Positions 13,301-23,676 of a DNA stretch of 64,000 bases are shown piece after piece. The stretch is from NCBI RefSeq assembly GCF_000471905.2, contig NW_006495273.1:348185-412184 (forward strand), written 5' to 3'. The first letter of the stretch is position 1. The number at the start of each line of letters is the position of its first letter. The position numbers and the translations under genes are program-made. The notes below the pieces were generated by a model. That model was given only the letters and a program-made list of their open reading frames with translations. It searched no databases and was not told the origin of the DNA. The DNA comes from Amborella trichopoda. Its lineage: Eukaryota > Streptophyta > Magnoliopsida > Amborellales > Amborellaceae.

Positions 13301-13994
13301 CCATATTAAATCTTGTGTTGTTTGATGGTTGGATACTTTCCCCTGCTTTCTTTGTGATTCCCTATGGTTTCCATTGCATGCTTATGAGCTTTGGATGCAC
13401 AACAATTCATTTGGTATTACGTCCACAACACTTCTAGAGATGATCATATATAAACAATATATATAAGCATACTTTCAAAGGTTTTCACTTCCAGTTTTCA
13501 AAAGCTGAAGTCAGTTTGACGGCTTATAATGATCGTGTGTTTTCTAGAAACGGACTACGAAAAGGAATGACATTTTTTGTTTGTTTGATGGATGAATGCA
13601 GCTTATGTGCAATTACTACACGATAAGACAAGATGGTTCTACAGGGTTCACTCGTCATTGGTCTCTGCAGGTGAGCCATTCACTTCTCTCTCCTAGCATG
13701 TTTTTCTCCTTAACTTTCTCTCTCCTCACTTAAACTTCCCATCTAACAATGGTAAGGTTTGTCACCAATCACCAGGGCTCACGAGATGCTGAAAATTGGA
13801 CTGACTTAAGAGTACACGAAAATGACCGGACTATATGCAAGCCTGCCCAATTTGCCTCATGGCCAATACACCCCCCAAATGCCCTCCTCCCTTTTAGATT
13901 CTTTAGGGTTTTATTGACTGGGCTGACCACTAGTGACTCGAACCCGTGGAACCTATGCATGTGCTTCTTGGAGCTGTATGGTTATTTTCGTTGA
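5457..13994 (+). CDS. BTB/POZ-BACK-discoidin protein, like Arabidopsis At2g30600
   Basis: Thirteen coding exons join in frame: 5457-5730, 6726-7249, 7483-7812, 8335-8565, 9062-9223, 9948-10160, 10472-10519, 10832-10890, 11080-11212, 11622-11696, 11816-11896, 13602-13670 and 13776-13994. All have GT..AG borders, giving about 805 aa; the Arabidopsis protein is about the same size. The ATG sits in a good context (AAAGATGGAT) and opens with MDGGKKQKKFLTVAPFE. Residues about 1-190 form an N-terminal domain resembling the farnesoic-acid-methyltransferase-like fold (motifs GSHRNRRLKIEVDGK and VQYVGLSSWDKHVGYRN). A first BTB lies at about 197-266 and a second at about 344-445 (HSDVDIYIDGK). A BACK-like region covers about 450-590, and a C-terminal F5/8 type C (discoidin-like) domain covers about 625-805, ending in LELYGYFR. 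BTB proteins often act as CUL3 ubiquitin-ligase adaptors, but this subfamily's substrate is not known to me. The 1.7 kb intron 12 and the repeated intron 2 are unusual. Confidence 0.93.
5731..6725 (+). repeat. intron 2 built of imperfect tandem copies of the acceptor junction
   Basis: The donor junction GTTGCAG|GTATTGG (5730/5731) and the acceptor junction CTTGCAG|GTATTGG (6725/6726) are nearly the same sequence. Two further copies lie between them: GTCTCTTAG|GTGTTGG (6131/6132) and ATCTCCTAG|GTATTGTG (6405/6406). Each is followed by a T/G-rich stretch with GTTAGT..AATGGTTT-like words and preceded by a TTTTCAAGAAT..CC-like block. Spacings are about 400, 274 and 320 bp. All copies except the last are diverged, so the used acceptor is the best one. 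Confidence 0.55.
7271..7332. repeat. (TC)n/(CA)n microsatellite in intron 3
   Basis: A TC run is followed by a short CA run and more TC, between exons 3 and 4 of the BTB gene. It is a simple repeat with no other content. Confidence 0.9.
9470..9720. mobile_element. MITE family M3, copy 1 (BTB intron 6)
   Basis: The left part ACTATAGTTCAATGGACTATGG and the right part, read on the other strand (CCATAATCCAGTAGACTATATGG), form an imperfect terminal inverted repeat of about 30 bp. The left part also folds back on itself around CTATGGAAAGCCATAG. It shares its left end and the middle block GTGGGGTC..CCA with the copy at 10185. It is non-coding. Exact ends and the target duplication are uncertain. 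Confidence 0.5.
10185..10385. mobile_element. MITE family M3, copy 2 (BTB intron 7)
   Basis: It begins AAATTTACTATAATCCAAATAG and continues GACTATGGAAAAGCCGTAGTCCA, matching the M3 left end in the previous intron. The CCCAATGG block lies near its right side. It lies between exon 7 and exon 8 without disturbing either splice site. Confidence 0.45.
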
Positions 13995-14740
13995 TTCACA
14001 ATGCATGAGCCAAACCTCTTGTGGGTGGCGTATGGGCTGCAGGTGGCCTCTTATCGCTCCCTGCCTGTGTAAAGTTAATGTGGATGAAGAAGAGAGTATT
14101 GTTATGTCATTCGTTTGCTTGCATTGTTGAGTTGTTGAATGCTTTCCCCCCACCCGGCCTCCTTTTTGGATGCTTTGTGTTTGTATATATTCAGGCTTGT
14201 ATGTCTTGATGGTTTTGTTATAGTGGGTGCTGTCTATGGTAGTTCATATGCATGTGTGAGAGCGCTCTCTTTTGTATGCGTACGTGCGCTTCTCTCTGTG
14301 TCACTCTCTCAAATGGTTGGCTGAGATAGAGGCAGGGTGTTATACTACTGTGTGCGAGAGGGCGGGGTCATACTCTTAATTCTATGGGAAGATATTCTAT
14401 GCTTATCATCAGTATTGCTTGTGGCTGGCAGACCTGTCATCCACCATCTGTGTTCCTGTGGACATAAGCCGCTTTCCGTTTCTAATCCGCCTTCTTCAGT
14501 GGTGGTTGATTTCAAGTTCCCATGGATAAATATGGGCGCTGCCTTCAGTTGATTGCAACCTCCCATGGATAAATATGGGCGATGGGTGGTAGGTCCGAGT
14601 ATCTGTATTATAGTTGCAATTTTGCACCATAAATGAGAGCTGTTAGTGTGCGTAGTTTCAGAAAAATGTTGCCCATTTGTGCCCACTGTTCCTCATGGTT
14701 TGGGCATGATAATCCTCTTCTTTTTTTTGTTTTCTTAGGA
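13995..14740 (+). other. 3' UTR/downstream region of the BTB gene
   Basis: After the TGA there is no further conserved frame. A short direct duplication, CCCATGGATAAATATGGGCG, occurs at about 14519 and 14562. No clear polyadenylation signal stands out, so the transcript end is undetermined. Confidence 0.4.
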
Positions 14741-14758
14741 GATCATGATATCATGATG

Positions 14759-14951
14759 TTGCTGAAGTGAGCAAAGAAGAATTCGTTAGGGATGGCTCGA
14801 ATGGGCAGTGAACTGTAGGCCCAAGACATAATTGACTGCTGAATCGTCAAGAGGTTGCTGAAGTGAGCAAAGAAGAATTCCTTAGGGATGGCTCGAATGG
14901 GCAGTGAACTGTAGGCCCAAGACATAATTGACTGCTGAATCGTCAAGAGGA
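14759..14951. repeat. two tandem copies of a 96 bp unit
   Basis: Two units, beginning TTGCTGAAGTGAGCAAAG at 14759 and 14855, are identical but for about one base (ATTCGTTAGG versus ATTCCTTAGG). The duplication is therefore recent compared with the rest of the LINE remnant it sits in. Confidence 0.92.
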
Positions 14952-15017
14952 AGGAAGGTAGATCCCGACTACGGCTTTCAAATGTTTTGAGATTACGTTC
15001 ACTCTATAGGTTCCAGA

Positions 15018-15302
15018 GCATGGCTGAGATAGAGATCCCAGAGAGGGAAAAGGAGAGGCCCAAGCCTGTTGAAGCAAGGTGTGAATATGGCAATGTCTGG
15101 GGAAACTCCAATGCATGGCTGAGATAGAGATCCCAGAGAGGGAAAGGAGAGGCCCAAGCCTGTTGAAGCAAAGTGTGAATATTGCAATGTCTGGGGAAAC
15201 TCCAATGCATGGCTGAGATAGAGATCCCAGAGAGGGAAAAGGAGAGGCCCAAGCCTGTTGAAGCAAGGTGTGAATATTGCAACGTCTGGCGAAACTCCAA
15301 TT
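15018..15302. repeat. three tandem copies of a 95 bp unit
   Basis: Units starting GCATGGCTGAGATAGAG at 15018, 15113 and 15207 are 95, 94 and 95 bp long and differ at a few bases (for example AATATGG versus AATATTG). On the minus strand they keep open frames because the unit is near a multiple of three, which explains overlapping open frames there that are not genes. Confidence 0.92.
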
Positions 15303-15845
15303 TGAAATAACCTGTAACCAGTCCCAAAGAGCACCAACAAATGGGAACCGGATGAAATGGTAGTCAATGGACCCACAGACCACCAACAATTGGGCACTGG
15401 ATGAAAAGGTGGTCAATGGACTCCTTGCTGTTTTTACACAACAGGCAGACATTAGTGAGGATCATTCCCCTATTCTGCAGGCAGTGACGAGTCTTCCCTG
15501 GCTCAGAAGCCACAAAAAGGTCTTTGACCGTGTGGAACTTTACAATTCCAGAACTTGGCAATAAGAGGCATTTCCTCAATATATCAATCAACTGGACAGA
15601 GAACATACCATTAGGCTCCAGGTTCCAGATAATTGTGCCAAGCTTCCCTGGGTGGAAACAATAAGGCATGGAGCGAGCGAACGAGCTCATAAGAGATTGG
15701 AATTGTTTTGCCACAACTGCATCAACCCTTTCGAATGTTTAGGTCTAAATTCCATACCAACCGGTCACCCGAGTACGAATTCCTATTTTTGGGTTGATCT
15801 ATTGTACCGCTATGGGTACATAATTTTCAGGGAGTAAATCTCCCA

Positions 15846-17014
15846 GCCATTTGGTCTGCCAAAACTTGGTTTGCAGTCAATCGCCCAGCAGAATTCTTGA
15901 GAGAGCTAGGAATAAGATTCTAACTCCTTGAATCCCTTTCAAAATTTGTGATAGGAGGGCCGGTTAAGAGCATTTCTTGGTAATGAAGCCATTAGGGTCC
16001 GTCATATTTGCCAAAGATAACACTAGCCCACAACTGGTCTCCGTTAGTTATTCTTCCTTCTCTTTGTCCGTCTCCCTCTCCCTCTCTTTTCTCTTCATTC
16101 TCTGTCTGTCTCCCTCTTTCTCTCTTCGCTCTTAAATCGAAACGAAGTTTTATTAATGGTGGAGAGGGATCATTTGGTTCAAAAGTTGCAACTGTAGGGG
16201 AGGGGTCTTGCTCGTAAACCACGGGAAAGAGCTTTTGTGGTTCCTTATGAAGCAGAGATTGAAACCACATCCATAAAATGAGTTAAAAAGAGAGGTTTGT
16301 TTTGAGACGAGAGCTCCTTTCTCTGGAGAAAAATCATTTGAGACTAAAGATTTCAATTTTTCTGCTCATAGAAGACGGGAACATGAAAAATAGCTATAAT
16401 TTGGATGATTTTTGTTAAGGTTGTCATCTTTTATTATCAGATGGGTGGGATTTGATATCAGGATCAGACGATTCGGAGGTCGTCTTTTTCAACCCAACTG
16501 AAGAGGCTTCTCTCACCAATGGAATGGAATGGAATGGGTCTTTGAACTTGGTCCGTTCTTGAAGAAGATGAAGGAGAAATATCTTACCCATGATTGTACA
16601 CGGATTCAATTATGCAATCATCTCCTCTCGAGCAATCATCTCACGACTCCTCCCTCATCTCTTAAGGACAGTATCCCTAGTATATGATTTTACACTCTCT
16701 ACTAACGAAATGGAACTGTTCAAATTCTTGCACACCCAAAGATAAGATGAATCATCAAATGTAGGAGATAGAATCGCATCCAGAGAGAACCACGAACTCT
16801 ATGGATACTTCTTAGATCTCAAAGTTTGGGGATGTAATCTTTACTACTCATAATCCAATCTCAATTTAAAAAATCCAAAATAAATTCTCAATGTACTAAG
16901 AAAAAACTAATGCCTCAAGATTGAATTGAGACCCTTCAAATTTGGAATGGCTAGATCTAAGTGTCATAAAACTCAAAAGGGCCGGTTTATGTCATTTCTT
17001 CATTAAATTTGATT
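15846..17014. other. intergenic, no gene seen
   Basis: A CT-rich pyrimidine tract lies at about 16050-16130. No conserved protein was recognised on either strand. Short open frames around 16000-16600 are low-complexity or unmatched. Confidence 0.5.
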
Positions 17015-18165
17015 TTGTTTCTCTTTTTTAAAATTTTTGAGATAATTTCTCTTTAAAAGTTTCCAAACAATTTCTCTCTCTAAAATCTGATATAGTTTCT
17101 CTTTCTAAAATTTTAAGATATTTTCTCTTCTTAAAATTTAAAATTTGCAATAGTTTCTCTCTTTTAAAATATTAAGATATTTTCCCTCACTAAAAATTTT
17201 TACTTTATCTTTCTAAAATTTGATATAGTTTGTCTTTCTAATATTTTAAGATACTTTTCTCTCCAAAACTTAAATTATGAGAGAGTTTCTCTGTCTAAAA
17301 ATATTGAGATAATTTCTCTTTCTAAAATTATTTAAGCACTTTCTATCTCTAAAATTTGATATAGTGTCTCTTTCTAAAATTGTAAGATACTTTCTCTCTA
17401 TAAAATTTAAATTTTAATATAGTTTCTTTCTTTAAAATTTAGAGACAACTTCTCTCTAAAAGTTTTCAAATACTTTCTCTATCTAAAACATAAAATTTGA
17501 GATAATTTCTCTCTTTAAACATTTTAATCTAGTTTCTCTCTCTAAAAACTCTAGGTACTTGCTCTCTCTAAAACTTAAAATTTGAGATAGTTTTTATCTC
17601 TAAAATTTGATATAGTTTCTCTCTAAAATTTTAAAATACTTTTTCTCTGTAAAATTAAAATTTGAGATAGTTTCTCTCTAAAGTTTTTAAGGTAGATTCT
17701 CTCTCTAAAAAAATTTAGTACTTTCTCTCTCTAAATATTTTGAGATAGTTTCTCTCTAAAAAACTTGAGGTTGTTTGTCTCTCTAAGATTTAAACTTTGA
17801 GATAATTTCTCTTTAAATATTCTCAAGTACTTTCTTTTTGTAAATATTAAAATTTGACATAGTTTCTCTCTAAAAAAATTTATATACTTTCTCTCTCTAA
17901 AACTTAAAATTTGAGATAGTTTATCGCTCTAAATATTTTGAGATAGTTTCTCTTTCTAAAAATTTTTCAGATACTTCTTTTTATAGAATTTGATATAGTT
18001 TATCTCTAAAATTTTAAGATATTTTCTCTCTCTAAAAGTTAAAATCTGAAATAGGTTCTCTCTCTATACAAAGTTTGAGATAATTTCTCTCACTAAAAAA
18101 TTATGATAGTTTCCTTTTCTAAAATTAAAAGTAGTTTATCTCCAAAATTTTAAGATATTTTATTT
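17015..18165. repeat. 1.15 kb degenerate CT-rich minisatellite
   Basis: Dozens of imperfect copies of a unit of about 25 bp, approximately TTTGAGATAGTTTCTCTCTC then TAAAA, run without a break. Variants alternate as TTTGATATAGTTTCTCT and TTAAGATACTTTCTCTC, suggesting a higher-order dimer of about 50 bp. There are no open frames. Base composition is strongly strand-biased: C is almost confined to the CTCTC core. Confidence 0.9.
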
Positions 18166-18650
18166 TTCTAATTCGTGGGTGTATTTTTGTGCAATTAATT
18201 GTATTTTATAAAGTAGACATCTATGCAATGGGAGAATCTGGCTGGAAATTAATTTCAGAGGGTAAAGACAAAGATACAAATTTTTTTATTTTTGGTTTGA
18301 AAGGAGAAAAAACAATTACGGGTGAAAATATTTTCAATCCCAAAGTTTTGATCCAAACGACATAAATGTGCAATCTCCATTGAAATAAATTTTGGAAATG
18401 CATTTCCAGGTATCTAAACGGCTCCAAAATTCGTATTTTTTCTTTTAAAAATAATCATCCAATAATTCTTGTGTAGTTCCCAAAATTTTAGACAAAAATA
18501 ATAATAATAACTAGGTGTTTTGGGGGTGTCTACTCCTATGGGAGCATAGTGTAGGTGTCTACCTTTAAAACCTTGATACGTGTCCACTTTTTATGTTACT
18601 ATGATATTTTTAGGAAAAATTATAAAAAAAATAAAATAAAATAAAATCCT

Positions 18651-19412
18651 AAGACTACACATTCTATACAACTTACACCCGACCTAACTTTTTCTCTTAT
18701 TTTTTTCCCAAATATACTTTCTATGCAAATACCCCCAACCAAATAAAAAAATACCTAAACTACCCCTCCTTACTTTTACTTTCTCCACCTCTCTCCTCTT
18801 TCCTACCAAAATAGGGCTCTAGCACTGTGTAAGCCGGCAGTTGAACACTCTGTAAAGGGTAGTCCGGCATTTGCAAAATGCGGTCTGACAGTATATGTTT
18901 GCGACCCGGCAGTGGCAAAGGGCGGTCCGGCAATAGATGTTACTGGATTCCATGGCTCCAGTACTATATAAAGGGTGGTTTGAAAGTTATCTTAGGGCGG
19001 TCAAGTGGATTCCATGGCTCCGACACTATGCAAAGGGTGGTCTGTTAGTTGTCTTAGGGCGGTCAAGCACTTAAGTTTATGTAAAAGGCGGTCCAGCAAT
19101 GCGATAATGAGCACTTAAGTTTCTATGAAGGGCAGTCCAGCAATGCGATGATGTGCTTGGGCAATGTGTTACTGGGCCCAAAATTTCTGTGAAAGGCAGT
19201 CCAGCAATGTGATGATGTGCTTGGACAATGTGTTACTGGGCCCAAAAGTATGTCAAATATGGCCAAAATGATTTTTGTATACAGGAAGGGTATTTCCCTT
19301 TTAAAAAATGAACTTTTTTTCCTTGGGGGGTATTTGTATAAAAAGTTTATTTTGGGGGAAAAAGTGAGAGAAAAAAATTATGTTGGGGTAAGTTGCATAG
19401 AAAGTGTGGTCT
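18651..19412. mobile_element. foldback element A with GC-rich tandem core
   Basis: The left arm (AAGACTACACATTCTATACA.., about 18651-18745) is the imperfect reverse complement of the right arm (about 19310-19412, ending AGAAAGTGTGGTCTT). The arms share the order ACTTTCTATGCAACTTACCCC, CTAACTTTTTCTC, TTTTTTCCCAAA and ACAAATACCCCC in that orientation. The core (about 18825-19250) consists of repeated GGGCGGTCCGGCA-like words and two near-copies of GTGCTTGG..AATGTGTTACTGGGCCC. Both flanks are A/T-run rich, so I could not read a target duplication. No transposase is present. Confidence 0.7.
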
Positions 19413-19488
19413 TGATTTTTTTTTTGTTTTTTGTTTTTTATTTTTTGTTTTTTGTTTTTTTGTAACTTTCTCATATTTTTATTCATTC

Positions 19489-20200
19489 CTAGTCAACAAA
19501 CAATATGGACTTTTTAGGCACTTTACCGCAGCCAAACTTTTTCTAACATATTTTTTCCAAAAACCAACATTTCTAGCTAATACCCCAAATACAAAAAGTT
19601 GACTTTTTTTTTTATTTATGAAAATACCCTTCCCGTACCTAACAAATTATTTTCGCTGAAGAGGGCCGTCCGGCGTTTCAAAGAGGCGGTCCAGCGTTTA
19701 GAAGAGGCGGTCCAGCATTTAGAAGAGGCGATCCGACGTTTAGAAGAAGCGGTTCGACGATTATTTTGCTGGAATAGGTGGTCCAGCATTTCATTATGAC
19801 AGTCCGGGGATTGGAGAAATGGGCAGTCCAGCGTTTTGAAATAGCGGTCTGACATTTTGAAGGGGCAGTCCGGCGTTTTAAAGTGGCGGTACAGCATTTT
19901 GAAGGGGCAATCTGGCGTTTTAAAGTGGCAGTACGGCATTTTGAAGGGGCAGTCCAGTGTTTTAAAGTGACGCGTTTTGAAGTGAACAGTTCGACGTTGT
20001 GCAAATGCAGTCCGGCGTTTCTTTTTATTGAAATCTGAAAATGATTTGTTATATCCGAGAATGGTATTTTCGACAAAAAAAACAAATGAACTTTTTGTAT
20101 TGGGGTTATTAACTAAAAAAGTTGGTTTTGGAGAAAAATATGTTTAGAAAAGTTATGCTATGGTAAAATGCCTAGAAAGTCTATATTTGAGGGTTTTAAG
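19489..20200. mobile_element. foldback element B with GC-rich tandem core
   Basis: The left arm (about 19489-19635) contains GGACTTTTTAGGCACTTTACC, CAAACTTTTTCTAACATATTTTT and AATACAAAAAGTTGAC. The right arm (about 20050-20200) is its reverse complement with scattered differences. The core at about 19662-20025 is a tandem array of units of about 20-22 bp like AGAGGCGGTCCAGCGTTT. The arms are related in sequence and order to those of element A next door. The open frames across the core exist because the units lack stop codons and are not supported as genes. Confidence 0.7.
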
Positions 20201-20992
20201 CAATTTTCTCAAAAAATAAATTTACCTCACTTTTATGTTTTATCGACTATTTGGGACTATAAGCTCCAAAATATTGTTCGAATATTGTAGGACCGAAATT
20301 TATTTATTTTGAATCCCGAAGATTCGAAAATAGGGCAATTTCGAACATGAAAGGTCCAAATGTTTTTCGGACCTCGGAGATCCAAAACTTTTTTTGGAGA
20401 GGTCCGAAATTGGCTTTGTTTCATATCCTATAGATCCAAAAATAGGGCAATTTTGGAAAATAAAAAAATTGGGCTCCTAAAAACGGGTATCTATGTAATA
20501 TCTAGAATTTTGAATGTAATAAGTGAAAGTTTTAGGTGAAACTGTAGTAACATTTAGGATAATAGAAATAATGTTATTATCCCCCAAAAAAAAAAATATT
20601 ATTTTTTTATGGAATATCACACATATCTATTATTTTAAGCCTCCTTACAATTTCACCTAAAATTTTCTGTTATTACTGCTCTACCCATTTTATTACAACA
20701 TTTTGTTAATATTTTAAAAAATAACCAAATTGGTTATTTTTGAAATGGTGGATACGATGTTGTTTCCTTTATGTTTGACACAATGTACTGTAATACCTTG
20801 TTTTCTGCTAAAGGCCAACTACTTTGCGAGGTATCCAGAAATGAAGAAGGGCGATGAGAAAGTCGATTATATAATCAGGGTCGAATTCTATCATCAAATG
20901 GCGATGGTACGCCTTTATCTCATCCTTTTCTCTGATATTGTTTGGTTGGTACCTCGCTCTTCTCTCCTTCATTGTAGGAAACATCTTACACA

Positions 20993-21325
20993 GCGGTTTA
21001 GAAGGCGCGGCACCCACCTGAACCCACCTAGCGGCAGCCGCCCAAGGGTGGAAATGCCTCTAGAGGGTATTTTTTATTTATTTTTTTTGTTATTTTTTTT
21101 GTTATTTTTTAATATTGAAGGTGAAAATTTATAAGTTTTAAGTACATTCGAAACCTAAACGAACCTATTTTAGAGAGAGAAAAACCCAATAAAAAAAGTT
21201 TTATTGGGAACCCGAGTTCCGGGCTCTGGTGGGTTTGACCCCGACGGCCTAAGTGTCCCATCGCTTTTTTTGAAACACAGCTTTTATTACCACCTAAGTG
21301 TCACGTAGCGCTTTTTGAAACACTG
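20993..21325. mobile_element. internally deleted hAT derivative
   Basis: The left end CAGCGGTTTAGAAGGCG and the right end CGCTTTTTGAAACACTG are inverted relatives of the ends of the 3.6 kb hAT at 23043 (CAGTGTTTCAAAAAG). The inside retains a stretch also found in that hAT (CATTCGAAACCTAAACGAAC.. TTTTAGAGAGAGAAA, compare 23380-23440). The flanks do not form a clean 8 bp duplication. Compared with other units of the array, host sequence is missing around it, which points to deletion after insertion. Confidence 0.55.
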
Positions 21326-22951
21326 TAAAGATTGACCATTTTATTGCAGCAACAGTGACTAAAAGCAATAAGAATACTGGAAACTCGCTCTACTCAGTTG
21401 ACATCAAATGAAAAAAGATTTCATCTATGAGGCTTTCAACTTTACAAGAAAATGACTGATATGGGGCGATCTATATCGATAGATCAATCTCCTAAACAAA
21501 AGGCCGTCATAGCAGCCATATTGTTTGAAGACTTACAAAATGAAATGGCCGCTATGTGCGATGAAGTCATTGGGCTGGTGGATTCGACGTTGCTGCCTTT
21601 CACTTTGACACAACGTACTGTCATTTATTTGTTTTCTGTTGAAGGCCGATTACTCTGCGAGGTATCCGGATATGAAGAAGGGCAAAAAGATAATTGATTA
21701 TATAAACATGGCCGAATTCTATTATCAAATGGCAATGGTATGCCTTTCTCTCTCTCCTATTTATTTGATATTGTTTGGTTGGTACCTCTCTCTCCCCTAT
21801 TTATTTGATAATGTTCGGTTGGTACCTCTCTCCCTTTCTGTTTATTTGATATTGTTTAGTTGGTACCTCTCTCCTTTCTGTTGGCCTTTTTCCCTTTTCT
21901 CTCCTTTATTGTAGAAAACCAGTAAGCATTCTTTGAAAAAATGACTGCTAAAAGGCAGACTTTCTGTTTATTTACTTTCTGTTTATTTACTTTTCTGTTT
22001 ATTTGATATTGTTGGCCTTTTCTCCCTTTTCTCTCCTTTATTGTAGGAAACCAGTAGTCATTCTTTGAAAAACAGACTGCTAAAAGGCAGAAGCTTACCC
22101 TCGATGGCAGCTTTTCAAGAGCCGACGTATTCATTAGAGATTAGCAGGCAGAAGCTTACCCTCGACGGCGGCTCTTCAAGAGCTGACACATTCATTAGAG
22201 ATGATCATGATCATTTTATTGCAGCTACAGTGACGAAGGATTCGGGTGACTTCAAAAAAATGGTCACCCATGTGAATGTTGAAACCTAGCTCTATACATC
22301 ATAGGAAGAAGGTCTCAGCTCTCAAGTCACTCTACAAGAAAATGACTGATGTGGGGCGATGGATACGATGTTGCTGCCTTTCGCTTTGACACAGTGCAGT
22401 CGTACTTTGTTTTCTGCTAAAGCCCAACTACTCTGTGCGGTTTCTAGATATGAAAAGAGAGGAGAAAGGCCGAATTCTATTATCAAATGGCGATGGTACG
22501 CCTGTCTTTTTTCTGATATTGTTTGTCTCCCTTTTTGTTGGCCTTTTCCCATTTTCTCTAGTAAACCAGTGAGCATTCCTTGAAAAAATGGCGGCTAGTG
22601 GCTCTTCAAGAGCTGACGCATTCACTAAAGATAACCATTTTATTGCAGCAACAATGACGAAGGATTCGGGCGACTTAAAAAAAAATGGATGGTCACTCAT
22701 GTGAGTAAAGCAATAGGAATGCTAGAACCTGGCTCTACTCAGTTGACAAGCCTGAGGCGCTCGATGCATTCTACAGGAAAATTAATGATGTAGAGCGATC
22801 TCTATCGATAGATCAATCTCTTTGCTCTGGAGCCAACTGCTAAGGATAAACAAAAGGCCGCCGTAACAGCCATATTGTTTTAAGACTCACAAAATGAGAT
22901 GGCCGCTATGTGCGATGAGGACCTTGAGCTAGTGCTGCCTTTCGCTTTGAC

Positions 22952-22983
22952 CACTATTTCAAAAAGGTCATCGGTCGGCGGCC
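22952..22983 (+). repeat. extra copy of the hAT left terminus
   Basis: CACTATTTCAAAAAGGTCAT followed by CGGTCGGCGGCCG repeats, with a few changes, the first bases of the hAT element that starts at 23043. The copy sits after the same host sequence (CCTTTCGCTTTGAC), and about 60 bp of host sequence separates the two. Confidence 0.75.
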
Positions 22984-23676
22984 GTTATGTGCGATGAAGA
23001 CCTTGAGCTAGTGGATACGATGTTGTTGCCTTTCGCTTTGACCAGTGTTTCAAAAAGAAGATCGGTCGGCGGCCGCGCGGCCACTAAGGCAGTTCTGGGG
23101 GCCTGGGTGCTGGCCTAAGCGCCCTAAAAAAGTGGAAACGCTGGGCGACTGCGCAGGGCCCTGGGCGCTGGCCTAAGCGCTCTGAAAACATGGAAACTTT
23201 GGACACCCGCCTTGCACTGGGCTCTGGCCTAAGCGCCTTGAAAAAGTGGAAACCCTGGGCACCCGCCTTGCGCATAGACTCGGGCGGCCGCGCAAAAGCT
23301 GCATTCAACCCAAGGCGAAAAAGCCACTCGATAGGGGTATTTTTATCATTTTTTTATGGTAAGGGGCTAAAAGTGTGGAATTTAGGTTCATTTGAAACCT
23401 AAAATTTATTAGAACCCATTTTAGAGAGAGAAAGCCTCCAAAAAAACTAGTTTTAAGTGATTTCTTTATGATCGAAAGATTTATCAAAATTATGATAAAT
23501 TAATCAAAACATCACTCATTGATATTAGATTAAGGTTTTAATGTTTTATAAATCTTTTGGGGGTTTTTTAGAATATTTTAAGTCCTTATAAGCATATTTA
23601 AGGTGGAAGTTTGGAGATTGAGCAACCAAAATCAGTGATTTTTTTTTATTGCTTATATAAGTTGTATTATTTTGAG

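Larger units (their letters stand above)
14741..15845 (-). mobile_element. L1-type LINE remnant, zf-RVT region (minus strand)
   Basis: On the minus strand, 15714-15364 reads a typical plant LINE zinc-binding region C-terminal to the reverse transcriptase. It has FSVQLI near the start, then the ordered residues TRHCLQNRGMILTNVCLLC and ESIDHLFIQCPIVGGLW, with the Cx2C..HLFx2C spacing. Downstream on the same strand the sequence dissolves into two tandem arrays (15302-15018 and 14951-14759). A T-run at about 14721-14728 may be the remains of the poly-A tail. The reverse transcriptase core is absent. It lies just beyond the 3' end of the BTB gene in the opposite orientation. Confidence 0.75.
20720..23042 (+). 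pseudogene. tandem array of an unidentified gene fragment, part 1
   Basis: Three full units and a fourth partial copy run here, marked by a recurring block near 20820, 21652 and 22430 that reads CTCTGCGAGGTATCCGGATA with small changes. The inferred order in one unit is as follows. A block encodes KQKAVIAAILFEDLQNEMAA. A block around GGTGGATACGATGTTGCTGCC follows. A block encodes ARYPDMKKGEEKVDYI and then FYYQMAM. A likely intron follows (donor GCGATG|GTACGC, acceptor CATTGTAG|GAAACC, a pyrimidine-rich filler with TTTGATATTGTTTGGTTGGTACC). A block then encodes KLTLGGSSSRADAFTR and TVTKDSGDLKKMVTHV. Frames are broken in every copy. I do not recognise the parent gene. Confidence 0.6.

Noticed and set aside
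14943..15452. 169-codon minus-strand frame with repeated peptide
   Set aside because: The peptide repeat is a tandem DNA duplication inside a LINE remnant, in a frame other than the one encoding the zf-RVT region.
19599..20085. Frames with repeated RLEEAV or PSKR peptides on both strands
   Set aside because: Both strands stay open because the 20-22 bp core repeat of foldback element B lacks stops; no protein family fits.
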